Shown piece after piece: positions 46,560-59,270 of a stretch of 64,000 nucleotides of DNA (within the stretch, counting starts at the first letter, position 1; each line of letters opens with the position of its first letter). The DNA comes from Saturnia japonica. Lineage: Eukaryota > Arthropoda > Insecta > Lepidoptera > Saturniidae. The position numbers were made by a program, and so were the translations under genes. The stretch lies in contig CM065311.1 in assembly GCA_033032175.1 (NCBI GenBank), positions 4,829,190 through 4,893,189 on the forward strand, in the 5' to 3' direction. Below the pieces are notes generated by a model. The model was not told where the DNA came from and made no database searches. It was given only the letters and a program-made list of their open reading frames with translations.

Positions 46560-48750
46560 AATTCGTAAACAATGTTATTAAAATTTAATTTTATGAATGA
46601 TCTAGCGATTATACTAATATATACTCAGATAATTATAATTATATGTACCAGAAATATATTTAATGATTTCTAATTAATTATGATATACATACTGTGGTCA
46701 TTAGTCATATTATTATGTTATTTTTAGATTACCGTCATTGAAAATTAAAACTAAAACTATTCTTATTTCAATCACAATACATTACTTGTTACTTTTACAA
46801 CAGTTTTAATGGGTTTAACTTTATGTAACTAGAAACTATAATATTATCCATAAATAGACAATGAAACAAATAAGGAAAAGTTATTAGATTTATTTAACAT
46901 GGATTTTTATCGTTTAGCCGCGTCTTTATGCTCATAAAGATCTAAATGATTGCTATACAATTTTGTAATGACCTAATTAATTAATTTTAAGTCACAATAC
47001 GACAATACAAAATTAAGAGTATTCCAATATTATTTACGCTACCATACGAAGCCGAGCTGGTTATTTGAGTGATGTAATGTTACATAAAAAATGCCAAAGT
47101 GTATGTAAGCTTTCGAAAAAAGATAATATAATAAACAATCATTACTTTATTCCAAAGATACTCCGTTCTTATTATATTTTTTGCTTATTAAACAAAATAT
47201 AGAGTGATCATAACTAATACAATATTTATAACTTATTTTGTGAATGTATACATTTTTTATTTTTATTATTTCTATTTTATTTATTGAGTAATAAACTATT
47301 TATGTGTTTATATTTAATAATTTTGTAGTTGCAGTTCCAACAGTATTTTTTAGTCACAATACTGCTCGTTATACTGAGCTGGATGAAAATACCTTAATAT
47401 GTCATTAAGCTCGCCAGTGTACAAACCAATGATATTTTATAAGTAACCTAGACACGGCACTGACGCTCTGTACGTGCCATCGTGAATGATGGGCAATTGC
47501 CCTTAGTTCACTTTCGACTTGATACCGACAGGAGCGAAAAGAAACTTTTATCCTTTTTTAACAACAGATTTTCCATCGTACGCTGTGCCGATAACAAAAT
47601 ATGTAAAGTTTTCAAATTGCTTTTAGTGACAGTATAACGTGTCTATTTATAAAACATCATTGGTACAATGTAAAAAAAGTGCAATAAAAAAGATTCATTC
47701 ATTCATTCGGATTCAAAAGGCAACTTATGAACTTGTATTTACAAGAAAGACCTGATGAATAGCGCAGTGATTTGAATGTAAATTGTAGTACTCCTAATGA
47801 TGTATATATATATCACAATACATTGTAGATTAGTACGTACGTACATTTAAAGTTTTAAGTGCTCTATATTTTTGCACCCACACTGGTTGACAGGCGTGCA
47901 ACTAGCGTGCCAAAGCTGATAGGCCTTTTGCACGTGTGTCTTACGAAACGCATACAAAGAGTCAGGTCAGGGTGTGCCACACTATCTAATAAATAAATAA
48001 GTTATTCTTAACCTCCTTCGTTTATTGTGTGGATAACTGGTTTGTTACTTGTTAAGGCTTAAAAATATCACATTATTCGCTGGGGAATCTTTTCTGTGAG
48101 CCTTAAATTATTTAGACTTTTGTTGTAGCCGATGAAAGCTTTGCATATCGATTTATATATGTAACAAATGGAACCATCAGTCAGTATCTGAAGTTGATTA
48201 TAAACTTAACACTAAATGAGACTGTATGACAAGTTATGCAGAGATCGATTCGAGTAAGTAGTAAGTAAGTGAATAGATTAAAGTAAGGGCTTTACTATTT
48301 TTTACATCCACTATTGTAAAACAAATAATTCTAATAATGAAGCATGCTTCATGGCGCATTGCTAGTAAGTTCTAATAATGAGCTTATGCTTTTGAACCCC
48401 GTACATAACTGAGTTTTATATGTTGTGCATACAATTCTTAGTTCAGTGTTTGAGTGCATGCATATCACCTGTTTGAGTCTATGGTACTCAGGTATACGCT
48501 TATGTTTTACTTTATATTCAAATTGTCGTGTGCGAGGTTGTCGAAGTTATCGAAGTAGCGATCAGAAAGAATAAGTACAGCAAATATTAGGTTCTAGAAA
48601 CTTGGAAAGGTGAATATGAAACAATTTATTATGTAAATTGTAAGATACCAAAGTACGAGTTTATTAATAGTTTATAATTTATTAAAACTACCTCATAATT
48701 TTGCTTTTAATAAAAAAAATCAGCAGTTTCAGGTGTCATGTGGTGGGGTG
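46560..48750. other. spacer with degraded repeats
   Basis: Includes a fragment near 47400-47700 ('tgccatcgtgaatgatgggcaattgccc'-type, with an ATTC-repeat tail) that looks like an interspersed element. No gene is seen. Confidence 0.4.
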
Positions 48751-48759
48751 AATGTCTAT

Positions 48760-49230
48760 ATAAATAAGGTATACCTGGGCGACCGAACTATACTCGGTGT
48801 AGCGACATCTCTCGCCACAACTGACGCATCAACACAACTACGTAGCGACACATAGCGACATCTATCGAGCCACATAGGACGCATCCTACTATCCCACATT
48901 GCGCTATAGAAATTCACTCTATCGTTGAGTATATATACAAGAACCCGACTACAACAGTCGGGGCAGCTGCCCGCCAGACATAGCACCCATCTCGCCGGAG
49001 GATCCTCACTTTTCTATGGCGGATGAGAAACTTTACTCTCTGTTCCTCACCTCCGCTAAACTCGGTATTAAAAAAAAAGTAAAATACCTATCCAGATAAA
49101 CTTGTAATGCAAAACATTATCTAAATACAAAATTTCATCCAAATCGCTGGAGCCGTTTCCGAGAAACCAATTACATATATATATATATAATATATATATA
49201 CAAGAATTGCTCACTTAATATAATAAGATA
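48760..49230. repeat. composite of dispersed repeats D (inverted) and C
   Basis: 48840-49020 is the inverse complement of 11760-11935. 49068-49230 is a copy of the 4380-4530 unit, ending 'caagaattgctcacttaat'. The open frame on the minus strand over 48756-48986 is not conserved in the other copy. Confidence 0.6.
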
Positions 49231-49326
49231 CAGCTAGAATAGTGTTACGTCTGAAGGTATAGGGATAAATGAGTAAAGGAACTCCTTTAAATGATATAGA
49301 TAGGAAGATTTATGTGTGAAATTATA

Positions 49327-49440
49327 TTTAATATTAACAAGTGAGCAATAATTCTTACCTATAGAATATACATACTTAGGTATATTTATTTATATTTAAT
49401 TGATTTCTCGGAAACGGATTTATTTAACGGCTTCGGAGTC
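49327..49440 (-). repeat. dispersed repeat (family C), inverted partial copy
   Basis: Starts with 'agtgagcaataattctta' and runs to 'tttctcggaaacgg'. It faces the copy that ends at 49230. Confidence 0.5.
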
Positions 49441-50429
49441 GGTTCGAAAAAATTGCTTAGTAGTATTTTAATTTTTAATAAAAAGGAGTGCGGAGGAGGT
49501 GTAGTGATAGAGTAGTCCTATGTAGAATTATTATTATTAATATCAGGTTAGATATTCATAAAGCACGATACTTTTATATAACTACATGATTTTAATAACA
49601 ATAATTTATATCGTCAAACTGCCGATATATAAGTATATTCCGCTTAGTAAAATTCTTAAAATTGACTGAAAGACAACGCAACTGAAACAGGTGCGCCCCA
49701 ATAAGCATTAAATTTTGCACAGGATTTCCTTACATACTTTCCGATATGAAAACCCCATTGGACACACAGGACATTTACATAGTAAATATCCATCAAAACA
49801 TTGGTTGTTAATAAAAAGTTGTTATAGCTTAAAATATATCTACTTAGTTTTGTATCAAATAACTATACGAGATTGCTTCCCAACATTCACTACCTTCCTA
49901 TTATCTGGCACCCAGAATGCGGAATTACTACATAATAATTAGTGTATTTTTTGTTAGTCATGCATTCGATTAATTTTTGAAGCAGATAATGAATTTGCAA
50001 TGTTTTTTTTTTCTCTTTATTTGGTTATTTCAGTTTATGAAAATATGCTTAAAAGTACTAACTAATTATAGGCTAACACAGCATGCAAAATTATATCTAA
50101 CTTTCTATTGTATGACACAAACACATAATTGTTAGTGACTTTAGTCACACATCTTAATTGTTATACCACAGATCCGATAGAAAATCTGATCCGAAAGAAG
50201 AATCTCTCATAAAGAAAACTTTGTACCACTTTTAGGCATTTTGCACGCATGGAGTTATGTGAGATTTGGAATAGTTAAAGCTTAGGAGTTTAGGAAAGAT
50301 TTAATAATATGTGTTACAAATACTTTAAATTAAGTGAAATAAAACATTGTTTACGTTTATACTGCCAGTTTCAAACACATGACAGTCTGAAATTTGTTTA
50401 CGTTCCTAATGGAAATGTCAAAAACATGT

Positions 50430-50800
50430 CTTTGGTTAAGCAGTCGCACATTTCTTTTTCTTCCTAACTTGGCAACTAGTCATCTTTAATGAAGACCATT
50501 ACTGCAATTATGAAGTGAATATAGTGTCATGTGTTATGACGATTTCAGTATCCTAACAAGATTGTGGCTCCTTCGTTAGAACTTACTGGGAGTTTTTGTG
50601 GGATCCTAGAATGCATGCTCTTAGTTTATATTTATAATTCATTTCACTTATGCACAAAAACCAAACTATATAATGCAAAACGCCACCAATGTTACATAAT
50701 ATAGGGTCAAAAACCTAAGTAAATGAATTAAAAACAAAAACCACAACATGTCACTTAAAGATCCCGCCAAAAACACCAGTCGCACGCACACATAAGAGAT
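50430..50800 (+). repeat. unnamed repeat (family F), copy 1
   Basis: Shares 'gaagaccattac', 'gatttcagtat', 'gtttttgtgg' and 'atgcaaaacgccacc..atgttacataatatagggt' blocks with 56085-56290 and 58900-59270. No coding frame is conserved across the copies. Confidence 0.6.
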
Positions 50801-51344
50801 TGTCGGTAAAAAAAAATGAAAATGTTACCACCAAATAATGACTGACAGCTTGACCGTAATATAACTATAGAGGGGTCTAATACCCTCCTTAAATAAAACA
50901 AAATTCAAAAAAATCTATGAAATAAATAAATAGGGTATAATACTTTTGACAAAAAAAACCTCAATAACGTTCATACTTAACACGATAAGTGGGTAACGAG
51001 GCCTAAATCATCCCTCATGCAACTTACCTGTGGTGCGGCAAGGAAAAACGTGAACTTCTCTGTCGTGCGACGGGCATAACTTCGGTTTTATCCAGTGTAG
51101 GAAAGAGATAAATTTATATTTGAGATGTGCTAATGGCCCTGGACTCGGTGGTATACCTTCCTTGGTACCGGATGTATTAGGCCTCGTGCCACACTGAATT
51201 AATATAATTTTAATGCAGTGCGAAACGAGGCTAAAAATGTCCCATACCCTCCCTGACCACGTACCGCACCCTACGCGAGCTCCCCTCGACTAGTGTTGTG
51301 CGTCGCGTCGATAAAAGAGCACTTCCGTATTCCCAACGCCGACC

Positions 51345-51605
51345 ATGTTCTCCAAACGATGTCGGAAGAAGTTGAAATTGCAAAAACCCAAAAACAGAGC
51401 CAAAACAGGTAAGTCTTTGATTAAATATTATTCAGTAAATAGTTTTTTGTATAGTTCCCTATGTACCTAAATTAAATTAAATTAAATTAATTAAATTAAA
51501 TTAAATTAAATTACCTAGTAAATACCCATTAGTCTGTAGCTGAAAATGGCCTGTATGTGAAAAATACAACAAGAGTCTATTTTTTCAGAGTCCACCGAGA
51601 AGTAA
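51345..51605 (+). CDS. two-exon gene for a 26-residue basic peptide
   Basis: Exon 51345-51408 ends at a strong donor (CAG|GTAAGT) in phase 1. Exon 51589-51605 follows a T-rich acceptor (TATTTTTTCAG) and supplies five codons and TAA. The product is MFSKRCRKKLKLQKPKNRAK followed by TESTEK. 10 of its 26 residues are Lys or Arg, so it could bind nucleic acid or enter the nucleus. A GC-richer stretch before the ATG contains GATAAAAG, and AATAAA lies at 51776, 171 bp after the stop, so a complete small transcription unit of about 0.45 kb is plausible. The intron holds an (AAATT)n microsatellite. Alternatives are a non-coding RNA, or the 5' end of a longer gene spliced differently. I do not recognise the peptide. 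Confidence 0.45.
51463..51513. repeat. (AAATT)n microsatellite
   Basis: About ten AAATT units with one interruption, inside the intron of the small basic-peptide gene. Confidence 0.85.
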
Positions 51606-51775
51606 TGTCCAACCAACCAACCAGCCAACTTTGCCCATTGAAATATCTTTCGAGGACTGGAAAATTAATGAGACTGAATATTTTATGTTAATTTAAGTTC
51701 TAAGTGTATTTTTAAACCCCGAAGCCAAAGGAAGGCTATTATTAGATATTGTAGTGGCTTTTAGTAGATATTTTC

Positions 51776-51781
51776 AATAAA
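51776..51781 (+). promoter_or_regulatory. poly(A) signal of the basic-peptide gene
   Basis: Canonical AATAAA 171 bp after the stop codon, with no other candidate in between. Confidence 0.45.
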
Positions 51782-51799
51782 CAATTTAAATTAAACAAG

Positions 51800-52860
51800 C
51801 CGATATTATATTTCCCATCACTAATCTCAGCGAAAATTTCAGTGCGTTACGAGATGAATAAGATCCCATATATTGTTTTACATATAATTCCTAAACTAGC
51901 TAGCAGATCGTGGGGCGACGGTAGATTAGAGTTCATCAATTCACTGTCTATATTAATAAAGACCAACATTTTCATTTATCTTTGATTTCTCCTCAGAAAA
52001 TGGATTTTAGTCTGTTAAGCGAGGTGGGGTCTAATAGATCTCGTGTGGCCCCAACGTCCGGTCACGGTGCGGGCCGATAACACCTCGTGCCGCGGGAACA
52101 GAAAGTATGCAAAAATTGGTACCGCAGTGAACGTGTTAAAAATTTAATGAGTTACAGTCGAATTTCGACCACAAGTATCAATTAACAGACGATGACAAGT
52201 AAATTATATTATAACTGTTATGCACATTTTGCCTTCATATTTGCTACCATTGTACTTTTACCCATAGCACCACAAACCTCATAGTAAGTTCACGATTACT
52301 AAGAATTGTTTTACAGTAACTTGCATGAAACTTCTATTAAGACTTAATGCTGCCATTATAACTTTAATCCTCCATTAAACACTTATCTGCATTGCAAGAA
52401 CATCTATTAACAGGACTAGTATAATGACACGTTAAATTTAATTTTCAATCTGTCAAAGACGTCATTAACTCAGTTTTGCGTTGCGTTGCGTTGCAACGTA
52501 CTTTATTTTGACACTTCATTTGTTAAATTTTAATGACGGATAATTAGCCCATTAGCCGTACATTACGAAAGTAAAAAGCATTTTTCGATATGTTTAGTAT
52601 CCTTCTCATTTTTGTGATATGTCTCCAATATCACTTTTACCTCTATCATCGTCAGATGAAAAGTTATCAACTGTAACATACAAGGTAGAATTGATATACG
52701 GAATAATTATCATAGTAATAATTTGTGCCCAGATTCAGGTTCGCTAAGAAAATTGTAGGCACAATAATCATCTATACAAATATTGAAGTGTCTGCTTGTA
52801 ATGTCAAAATAACAACTTTTTACTAAATGCAAATTAAACTAAATACGGTACGTATAGAAA
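51800..52860. other. spacer without a supported gene
   Basis: Holds a short (TTGCG)n run near 52477 and a 26-codon open frame near 52003-52080 that lacks splice or context support. Confidence 0.4.
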
Positions 52861-52869
52861 AAAACAATT

Positions 52870-53203
52870 TATAAAAATTTTGGTCTGTCTGTCTGTCTAT
52901 TTCTTTCGGATAATCTCCGAAACGGTTGAACCGATGTTGACGGTACTTTCACTGGCAGAGAGCTGATGTTATAAGGAGTAACTTATGCTACTTTTATTTT
53001 AAAAATAGTTAAAGGAATCTGCATACATAAAATAAAACTGGTCATTGGAATCAGTTCGGGCGCTTAAATGGCTTACGTTGATTAAACCATAAGAAATAAA
53101 TCATATTAATGTACTACATAATTATAAAGTTTAAAAAGATGTCCGTAGGCCTGATCTAAGGCATTCTGTAGTGAACGCGAGCGCCGCCGCGGGCACAGCT
53201 GGT
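52870..53203 (+). repeat. interspersed repeat ending GCGGGCACAGCTGGT
   Basis: Plus-strand copy of the 23630-24440 element, with the 'gtctgtctgtctg' start, 'aatctccgaaacggttgaacc' and 'cgcttaaatggcttacgttg' blocks and the same end. Confidence 0.6.
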
Positions 53204-54110
53204 TCTGAATAACATTGAATGTCTTTAGGAGCCTACGCTCCGACACTTCCTACAAAATATATAATGAAAGAATACAGCTTATAACATAGTAAGAGTATAA
53301 TAATTTCCTTTTTTAAATGTAATTGATACCTAATATTTCATATTCAAAGTTTTCTACGCAACACGCTGACAATACAAAACCAAATGCGTTTTGTTTCAAT
53401 AATTCAACGACAAACACATGCAAAAGTTACAGAACAAAACGCAATCCGTTAATTCATTTTGAAAAAACAATCAATCTTTCTCCGTAATGATTTAATTTGT
53501 TAATGAAAACTTAAAGGGTCTCATATAAACATTACGCAACAGCCATTACACTAATGGAGACTTTAATTTTAATGGAACATTAACAAACGGAGAGTTAGTG
53601 ATGACTTTCTTGCAACTGACTGTTAGTGAACTAATATATAAAGAACGTCCGTGAATCATGTTCGGTTTTGAACCGGAAACCGATGTGCACCGCAATACCG
53701 TACCGCATACTCGAGGTCTGAGAAATGGAACGTGAAAAATGACCGCTTACTAATATAAGGTCACTTTATTAACTGAGATAATGTATGATATATTGCTATA
53801 TACTTCCGTTACTATTAGCACACGTTCTATTGTGTAAAAGAATGCTGGCGTTAATTAATATTTATTCTCTTTTTAATATATTTTGCCGAAGTTTTTTAAA
53901 TAACAAAGTTTTACTCGTTAATATTTCTTCATTTAGGCTAACAGCTAAACGTGTATACCACGGTACGCTTCGGGGATTCGAGACATTCACAAAGCATGAA
54001 ACACGGTCTTGAATTTCAGAACACCTAAATAATATCTTTTTTTTATCGCCTTTTTTACACTCGAAATTCCACGTGGACAAAGTCGCGGGATTAGATTGTA
54101 TTTATATATA

Positions 54111-55052
54111 CAGGTTGTCCGGTAATGAATGGATAACCTTGAAATGGCTTATAGCAGAACTTATCGCCGTTCAGAAAAAAATGCGAAACAAAATATATCC
54201 TAAGTAGTACCTAAGATATGATTTTTTAAAATAAAAAACTACAAATTTTTACCTTGTTTTACATTCTTGTACACTGCGACCACAAATGACTGAATTCTGT
54301 CGGGTTTTTGTTCTTCTATTATTATACGCTAACTATGCCAATCGATAAGCAGTAAATAGTTTGACTAGCTAAGGTAATACATATTTAAAAAATTACTTGT
54401 ATTAATTTTTTCAGTGAAAAATTTGTAAAAAGTACAAAGTTTAAGCATCTTGGGTATAAAAAAATGTATGAAAACATTTGGTTTTAAATTAATAATCTAA
54501 TTTTATTCATTATTAATATCTGGTGATGATTTTTAATAAACCTTAATGGTCAGGTACAATTGAATGTAAAAATTATTACCTTAATAAATATTTTGACATT
54601 TAGTGAAATTTGCTCCTTTTCTACAATAATAGCAATAATTCACTAGATATAATAATGAATTATTTTAAAGTTATTGGTCACTCATGTTTCATTTATTTTT
54701 TTATAGCTAAGATGCTTAAACTTTGTAAAAAAAATATTTCAGCAAATTTCTCACAGAAAAATTAATTCAAGTTTTTTTTTTAAATATTACTATAGCTAGT
54801 CAAAGTATTTACTGCTTATCGATTGGCATAGTTAGCGTATAATAATAGAACAACAAAAAACCGATAGAATTCAGTCATTTGTGGTCGCAGTGTACAAGAA
54901 TGTAAAACAAGGTAAAAATTTGTAGTTTTTTATTCAAAAAAATCATATCTTAGGTACTACTAGGATATATTTTGTTTCGCATTTTTTTCTGAACGGCCAT
55001 AAGTTCTGCTATAAGCCATTTCAAGGTTATAAATTCATTACCAGACACCCTG
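54111..55052. mobile_element. 940-bp fold-back element with about 360-bp arms
   Basis: The left end is 'caggttgtccggtaatgaat' and the right end its near complement ('attcattaccagacaccctg'). Pairing continues through 'cgataagcagtaaat', 'ctagcta', 'aattaattttt' and 'acaaagtttaagcatctt', so the arms cover about 54111-54480 and 54690-55052. No ORF is present. It is a MITE or fold-back transposon; flanking 'tata' may be the target duplication. Confidence 0.75.
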
Positions 55053-55059
55053 TATGTGC

Positions 55060-56080
55060 GTATATATATAATATTATACATATAATATGTATCTGGATAG
55101 TTTTTTATGGTCGACGATGAATATAATATGTATATTCAAGAAAGTGACTATAATTCATATAACAAATAGAGTTACACAGAGGTTAATAATTATTTCTAAA
55201 AACATACATGTTATATTATCATCCATAGTTTATATTTCAAAAATTAATAATCTCTTTAACAGGTTTGTATGAAAATTGGTAAGCAGACCCCGCGTCAACG
55301 AAGTGATTTCGAATTCCTTTAAAAAGCCTTAGTTTTCGTTGAAGGAAAATATCTTAATAAAAACGTAGCATGTTGGTAAGGTATTTCCTTATGCCTCTGC
55401 GTAGCTAGCCACCATCCTCAAGATGAAAAAGTGCCAAGCATCTATTGCTGTCTTCGGGCAGGCTGCAGCTGCACATGTGAGCCAGTTCCCCCACTATTCT
55501 TAGCGTCTCACTATCTTGAGCAACTTCGTCAATTAACATCAGGTTTTGAAGTAGTGACTTTTTTACATTTCCAGTTAAAACCAATTTATTTCTTCTGATT
55601 TATAAGAATAAATTTAATAACTATCAACAACAAGTTTTATAAATATAGCAAATAGACGCGAAACGCATAATAAATATTGGAAGAAAGTATTGCATTAAAC
55701 AAAATATTTGTGAGTCATTGTGCATTCTTAAGACTGTTACAGGGTCGTTGTACTTACATCACTGATTCTACGAGCATAGCTCATCTCAACCGCCAAGTCT
55801 CCAACGACTCCATAAATATGTTTCTACGTAAAACTAAACATAGCTCAAGCCAATCTACGAATTAAAATAATAGATCTATCTATAAGTGTGAGTCCTTTTC
55901 TAGGTTTTATGTATTTTTACGATTATTGTCCAATTATGAAAAGTACATAAAATATATTTAAAAAAAGTAGTTATAGAAAATTTTATAAAGAATCTTATGT
56001 GAGTCTGTTCTTATTCTTATTTTGGCGCCGCAAAAAGCAGGTGCCAGTGTCAATGTTTTAAGCCTAAGTAGTATTTTCTA
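55060..56080. other. spacer without a supported gene
   Basis: A GC-richer stretch near 55370-55550 is probably part of an interspersed element. No splice-supported frame is seen. Confidence 0.35.
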
Positions 56081-56084
56081 ATAT

Positions 56085-56290
56085 TCATAGTGGAATCTAA
56101 CAAGATGTTGGCCCGTTGTAGAACTATTCAGGATGTTTTTGTCGCATCTCAAAATGCAAGCTTTCAGTTTATATTTTCAATCGACTTCACGTTTGGACAA
56201 TATCCAAACAACATCACGCAAAATGCCACCGATATTGTACATAATATAGGGTTAACGAACTTAAGTTAATAAAAACGACAATATGGTATA
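56085..56290 (+). repeat. unnamed repeat (family F), copy 2
   Basis: Partial copy with 'tttttgtcgcatctcaaaatgc' and 'gcaaaatgccaccgat..tacataatatagggt'. It adjoins the DNA element at 56290. Confidence 0.5.
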
Positions 56291-57015
56291 CCAAAAAAAT
56301 GAAATGCGTTTATAGACGGTATACACATAGCGACTTTGATCGCCAGCGATTCGCTGACGACTTTAAGTCTTTTGTTTCCACACCATAGCGATCGATCAAT
56401 ATACATTTGGTAGCAGACTTGTGCGTGCTGATGATAAAATCTTGTCTGTTTTCATGTATGTACTGCTTGCGCTGGCAAATGTTTACACAAATGGTAATGA
56501 AAATTAAAGAATGTTAGTTGAAGACAAGGATATTTTAAAAATCAAGATATTCTGATGTAATATCATAATGAAGAAATAGGAATATTTTCTATAGCCACTC
56601 CCGATTTAAACATTTTTTCATTTTATTTTATAACACTCCCTGTAAAATTTGGCTCCACCTTAAATTTTTAAACTAAAATCTCCTAACTTCGTCTCTTCAT
56701 ATCTCTGTATGAATAATCTTTACCTTTTAACCACAAAGTAGGTAAATCTCTACAAAGTTTTATGAATTCCGTCACAAAATTATGTGAATATTTTCGTAGG
56801 TCCACTATGCTAAAAGTCACAGAGCGCACCTGCGCTTCGTCCACATAGCAGCGATGTCGCTAGCTACTAGCGACTTTTCAGATTTGCAGCGATGCAATCG
56901 CCGCTTCGCACCACTAGCGACATTAAATCATTGCTAATATTCACGTTCACATACCAACTTTGGCATCGACAGCGAGTCGCTATCGACCAAAGTCGCTGCC
57001 GGCCGTGTGTACCAA
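56290..57015. mobile_element. non-autonomous DNA element with TAGCGAC subterminal repeats
   Basis: The ends are imperfect inverted repeats: 'tatacacatagcgactttga' on the left and, complemented, 'TACACACGGCCGGCAGCGAC' on the right. Both ends are packed with AGCGAC/GTCGCT hexamers in both orientations. No transposase ORF is present. The layout recalls hAT-like MITEs. Confidence 0.5.
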
Positions 57016-57019
57016 TCAT

Positions 57020-58220
57020 TCTATAACTTCACCCATTTGTTTATCGAGACGATGGTTTATAGATATATTAGGACCCAATAAATGGAACTGTAGTCGAGCC
57101 ATCAACTACCGGAAAGGACAGAACAAAGTCTGCACACCCAGCTAGTAATGTATCTTTAGGTATCATATGTGTTTCTGTGTCTGGACGTTTGGATGTACTC
57201 AACACAACTCTCCAAGGGATTCAGGTTGAGTTTCCAATCGATGATAGCTTATAAGATTCATTAAAACTATGATATCGTGTAATTTGTTTATCATAAAAAA
57301 AAATTACAAATCAAACAATAGTAATCAAAAGGGCTGGTAAAAATGACTCCAAGTAAAATGTTATTTATTTATCGTGAATAATTTTATTAGTTTTTTGCGT
57401 TAAATATGTGATTATTAATACACATTATAATATGCTACTTAAGTATACACGAAATTTGGTTGACGTAGCAGAAATGACCCAATTGAGTTGAAGGCTTGTC
57501 GGTTCAAGGTGTATGTATATATGTCTATCATTACAAACAGATTTGCGCGGATAACATCTCACCGGTGGTGTTAAGTAGCGTGTACACAATACCTTACCGA
57601 ATAATTTTATTGTGATAACCTAGAAAGATATGAAGTTATAAATCATATTTTTAATTTATTCATATATAAACTGGTTTATAATTTGATTTTTAGATTATTC
57701 ACATGATTATTATTTTTGATTCTTTATGGTGTTTATTTATTTATGACTAGCTTTGCCCCGCGGTTTTATCCGTACCATGATTTCTATAGAATCTTTATCA
57801 AAAGAAATAATAAATAGCCAATAGCACTTCGGGATAATACAGTTTATGTTAGTGAAAGAACTTTCAGCATCGTATCAGTTGTTCCAGAAATTTTCTGGTA
57901 CATTCAAATTTTCAAATTCTGAATCTTCATTATTATATTACTAGCATCCGCCCGCAACTTCGTACGCGTTAATCTATACTAATATTATAATCCCCACTTC
58001 CTCGAGGCAAGAAAACACATTGCTGAACGTGTAATGCTTATAATAATAACTTTTTATTCAATGAAGATTTCGTGTTTTTTTTAAAGAAACAACTAGGAAC
58101 CTATCTAAGTTGTAATACAAAAAAAAAGATCAAAATCTATCCAGTAGTTTTTGGTGACGCGTGCAGAACGATAAACATCTATGATTTTATTTTAAAAAAT
58201 ACATTATAATTTATATAAAG
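57020..58220. other. spacer with element ends
   Basis: Has inverted element ends near 57750 ('actagctttgccccgcgg') and 57940 ('actagcatccgcccgc'). No gene is seen. Confidence 0.4.
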
Positions 58221-58224
58221 TAAT

Positions 58225-58378
58225 ATTTGGGCGACCAAGTCTTGCTCGGTATCTTAAAAAAAGAAGAAAAACACCTATCTACGTAAACTTGGAATATAAA
58301 ACATTATCTAAATACAAAATTTCGTACATAATATAAAATATCGAATACAAGAATTGCTCCTACTTAATAGTATTAAAT
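58225..58378 (+). repeat. dispersed repeat (family C)
   Basis: Runs from 'gggcgaccaagtcttgctcggt' to 'caagaattgctcctacttaa', matching 4380-4530. Confidence 0.6.
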
Positions 58379-58899
58379 TATAATATCAGCATTAGGTTTC
58401 TTCGACACATTTATGCAAAAAAGAAGTATATTATTATCTATCGTATTAAACTTTAATAACATATTATAATAGGGTATCGAATATATGAATAATATTATCA
58501 AATACTAACAACCGCCCAGGAGTTTGTGCTTATTAATGACCGTAGTCGTAGCTAGAGCGGGTGCGGACAAGGGTGGGTACCGCTCAACCGACAAAATTCA
58601 GTTGTCTACGCTATAAAAATCGACAGTATTGAAGGACTATACTGTTTTTATTCTTTTCATCATGAGAAAACAAATTTAATAATAAATCAGGATATCGTAT
58701 AATGCATGTCATTGACATTTTTTTTCATCCTGCTCAAAATTTATTGATTTCTAATTAGATTACCGAAATTAAAAACTTATAGTGGCTGGTCGTTCAGCTG
58801 GCTAGCTACCGACTTCTCTAGGAAAATTCGCCAGCTATGCCAATGATTATAACATAAAGGTTAATATGCTTATATAGCATGAACATGCTTTCTATCAGA

Positions 58900-59270
58900 G
58901 AAAAAATTCTTTTTATTTTTCCTCTTCTTCCAAACTTTGCAACTGGTCTTCTTTATTGAAGACCATTACGGCCATTATCGAGTGAATATAGAGTGTCCTA
59001 AGTGTCCTGTCTTATGATGATTTCAGTATTCTATCAAGATTTTGGCTTCCTTGCTAAAACATTCTAGAGAGTTTTTGTGGCATTTCAAAATTCAGGGTCC
59101 ATGATGCACTTCTCTTGTGCTTAATAACCAAGCTTTATTATGCAAAACGCCACATGTGTTACATAATAATATAGGGTAAAACAACACAGATTTATGTATT
59201 AAAAAAAAAAAACAAAACCACTACATTACAGTTTGAGAACTATGATATCTTGCCAAAAACTCCGGAAAAT
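58900..59270 (+). repeat. unnamed repeat (family F), copy 3
   Basis: Most similar to the 50430 copy: 'gaagaccattac', 'gagtttttgtgg' and 'atgcaaaacgccac..tgttacataat' blocks in the same order. Confidence 0.6.

Noticed and set aside
48756..48986. 76-codon minus-strand frame with several Cys
   Set aside because: It overlaps a repeat whose other copy (11760-11935) does not keep the frame.
52003..52080. 26-codon open frame starting MDFSLLSEV
   Set aside because: No promoter, splice or poly(A) context, and it is of a length expected by chance.
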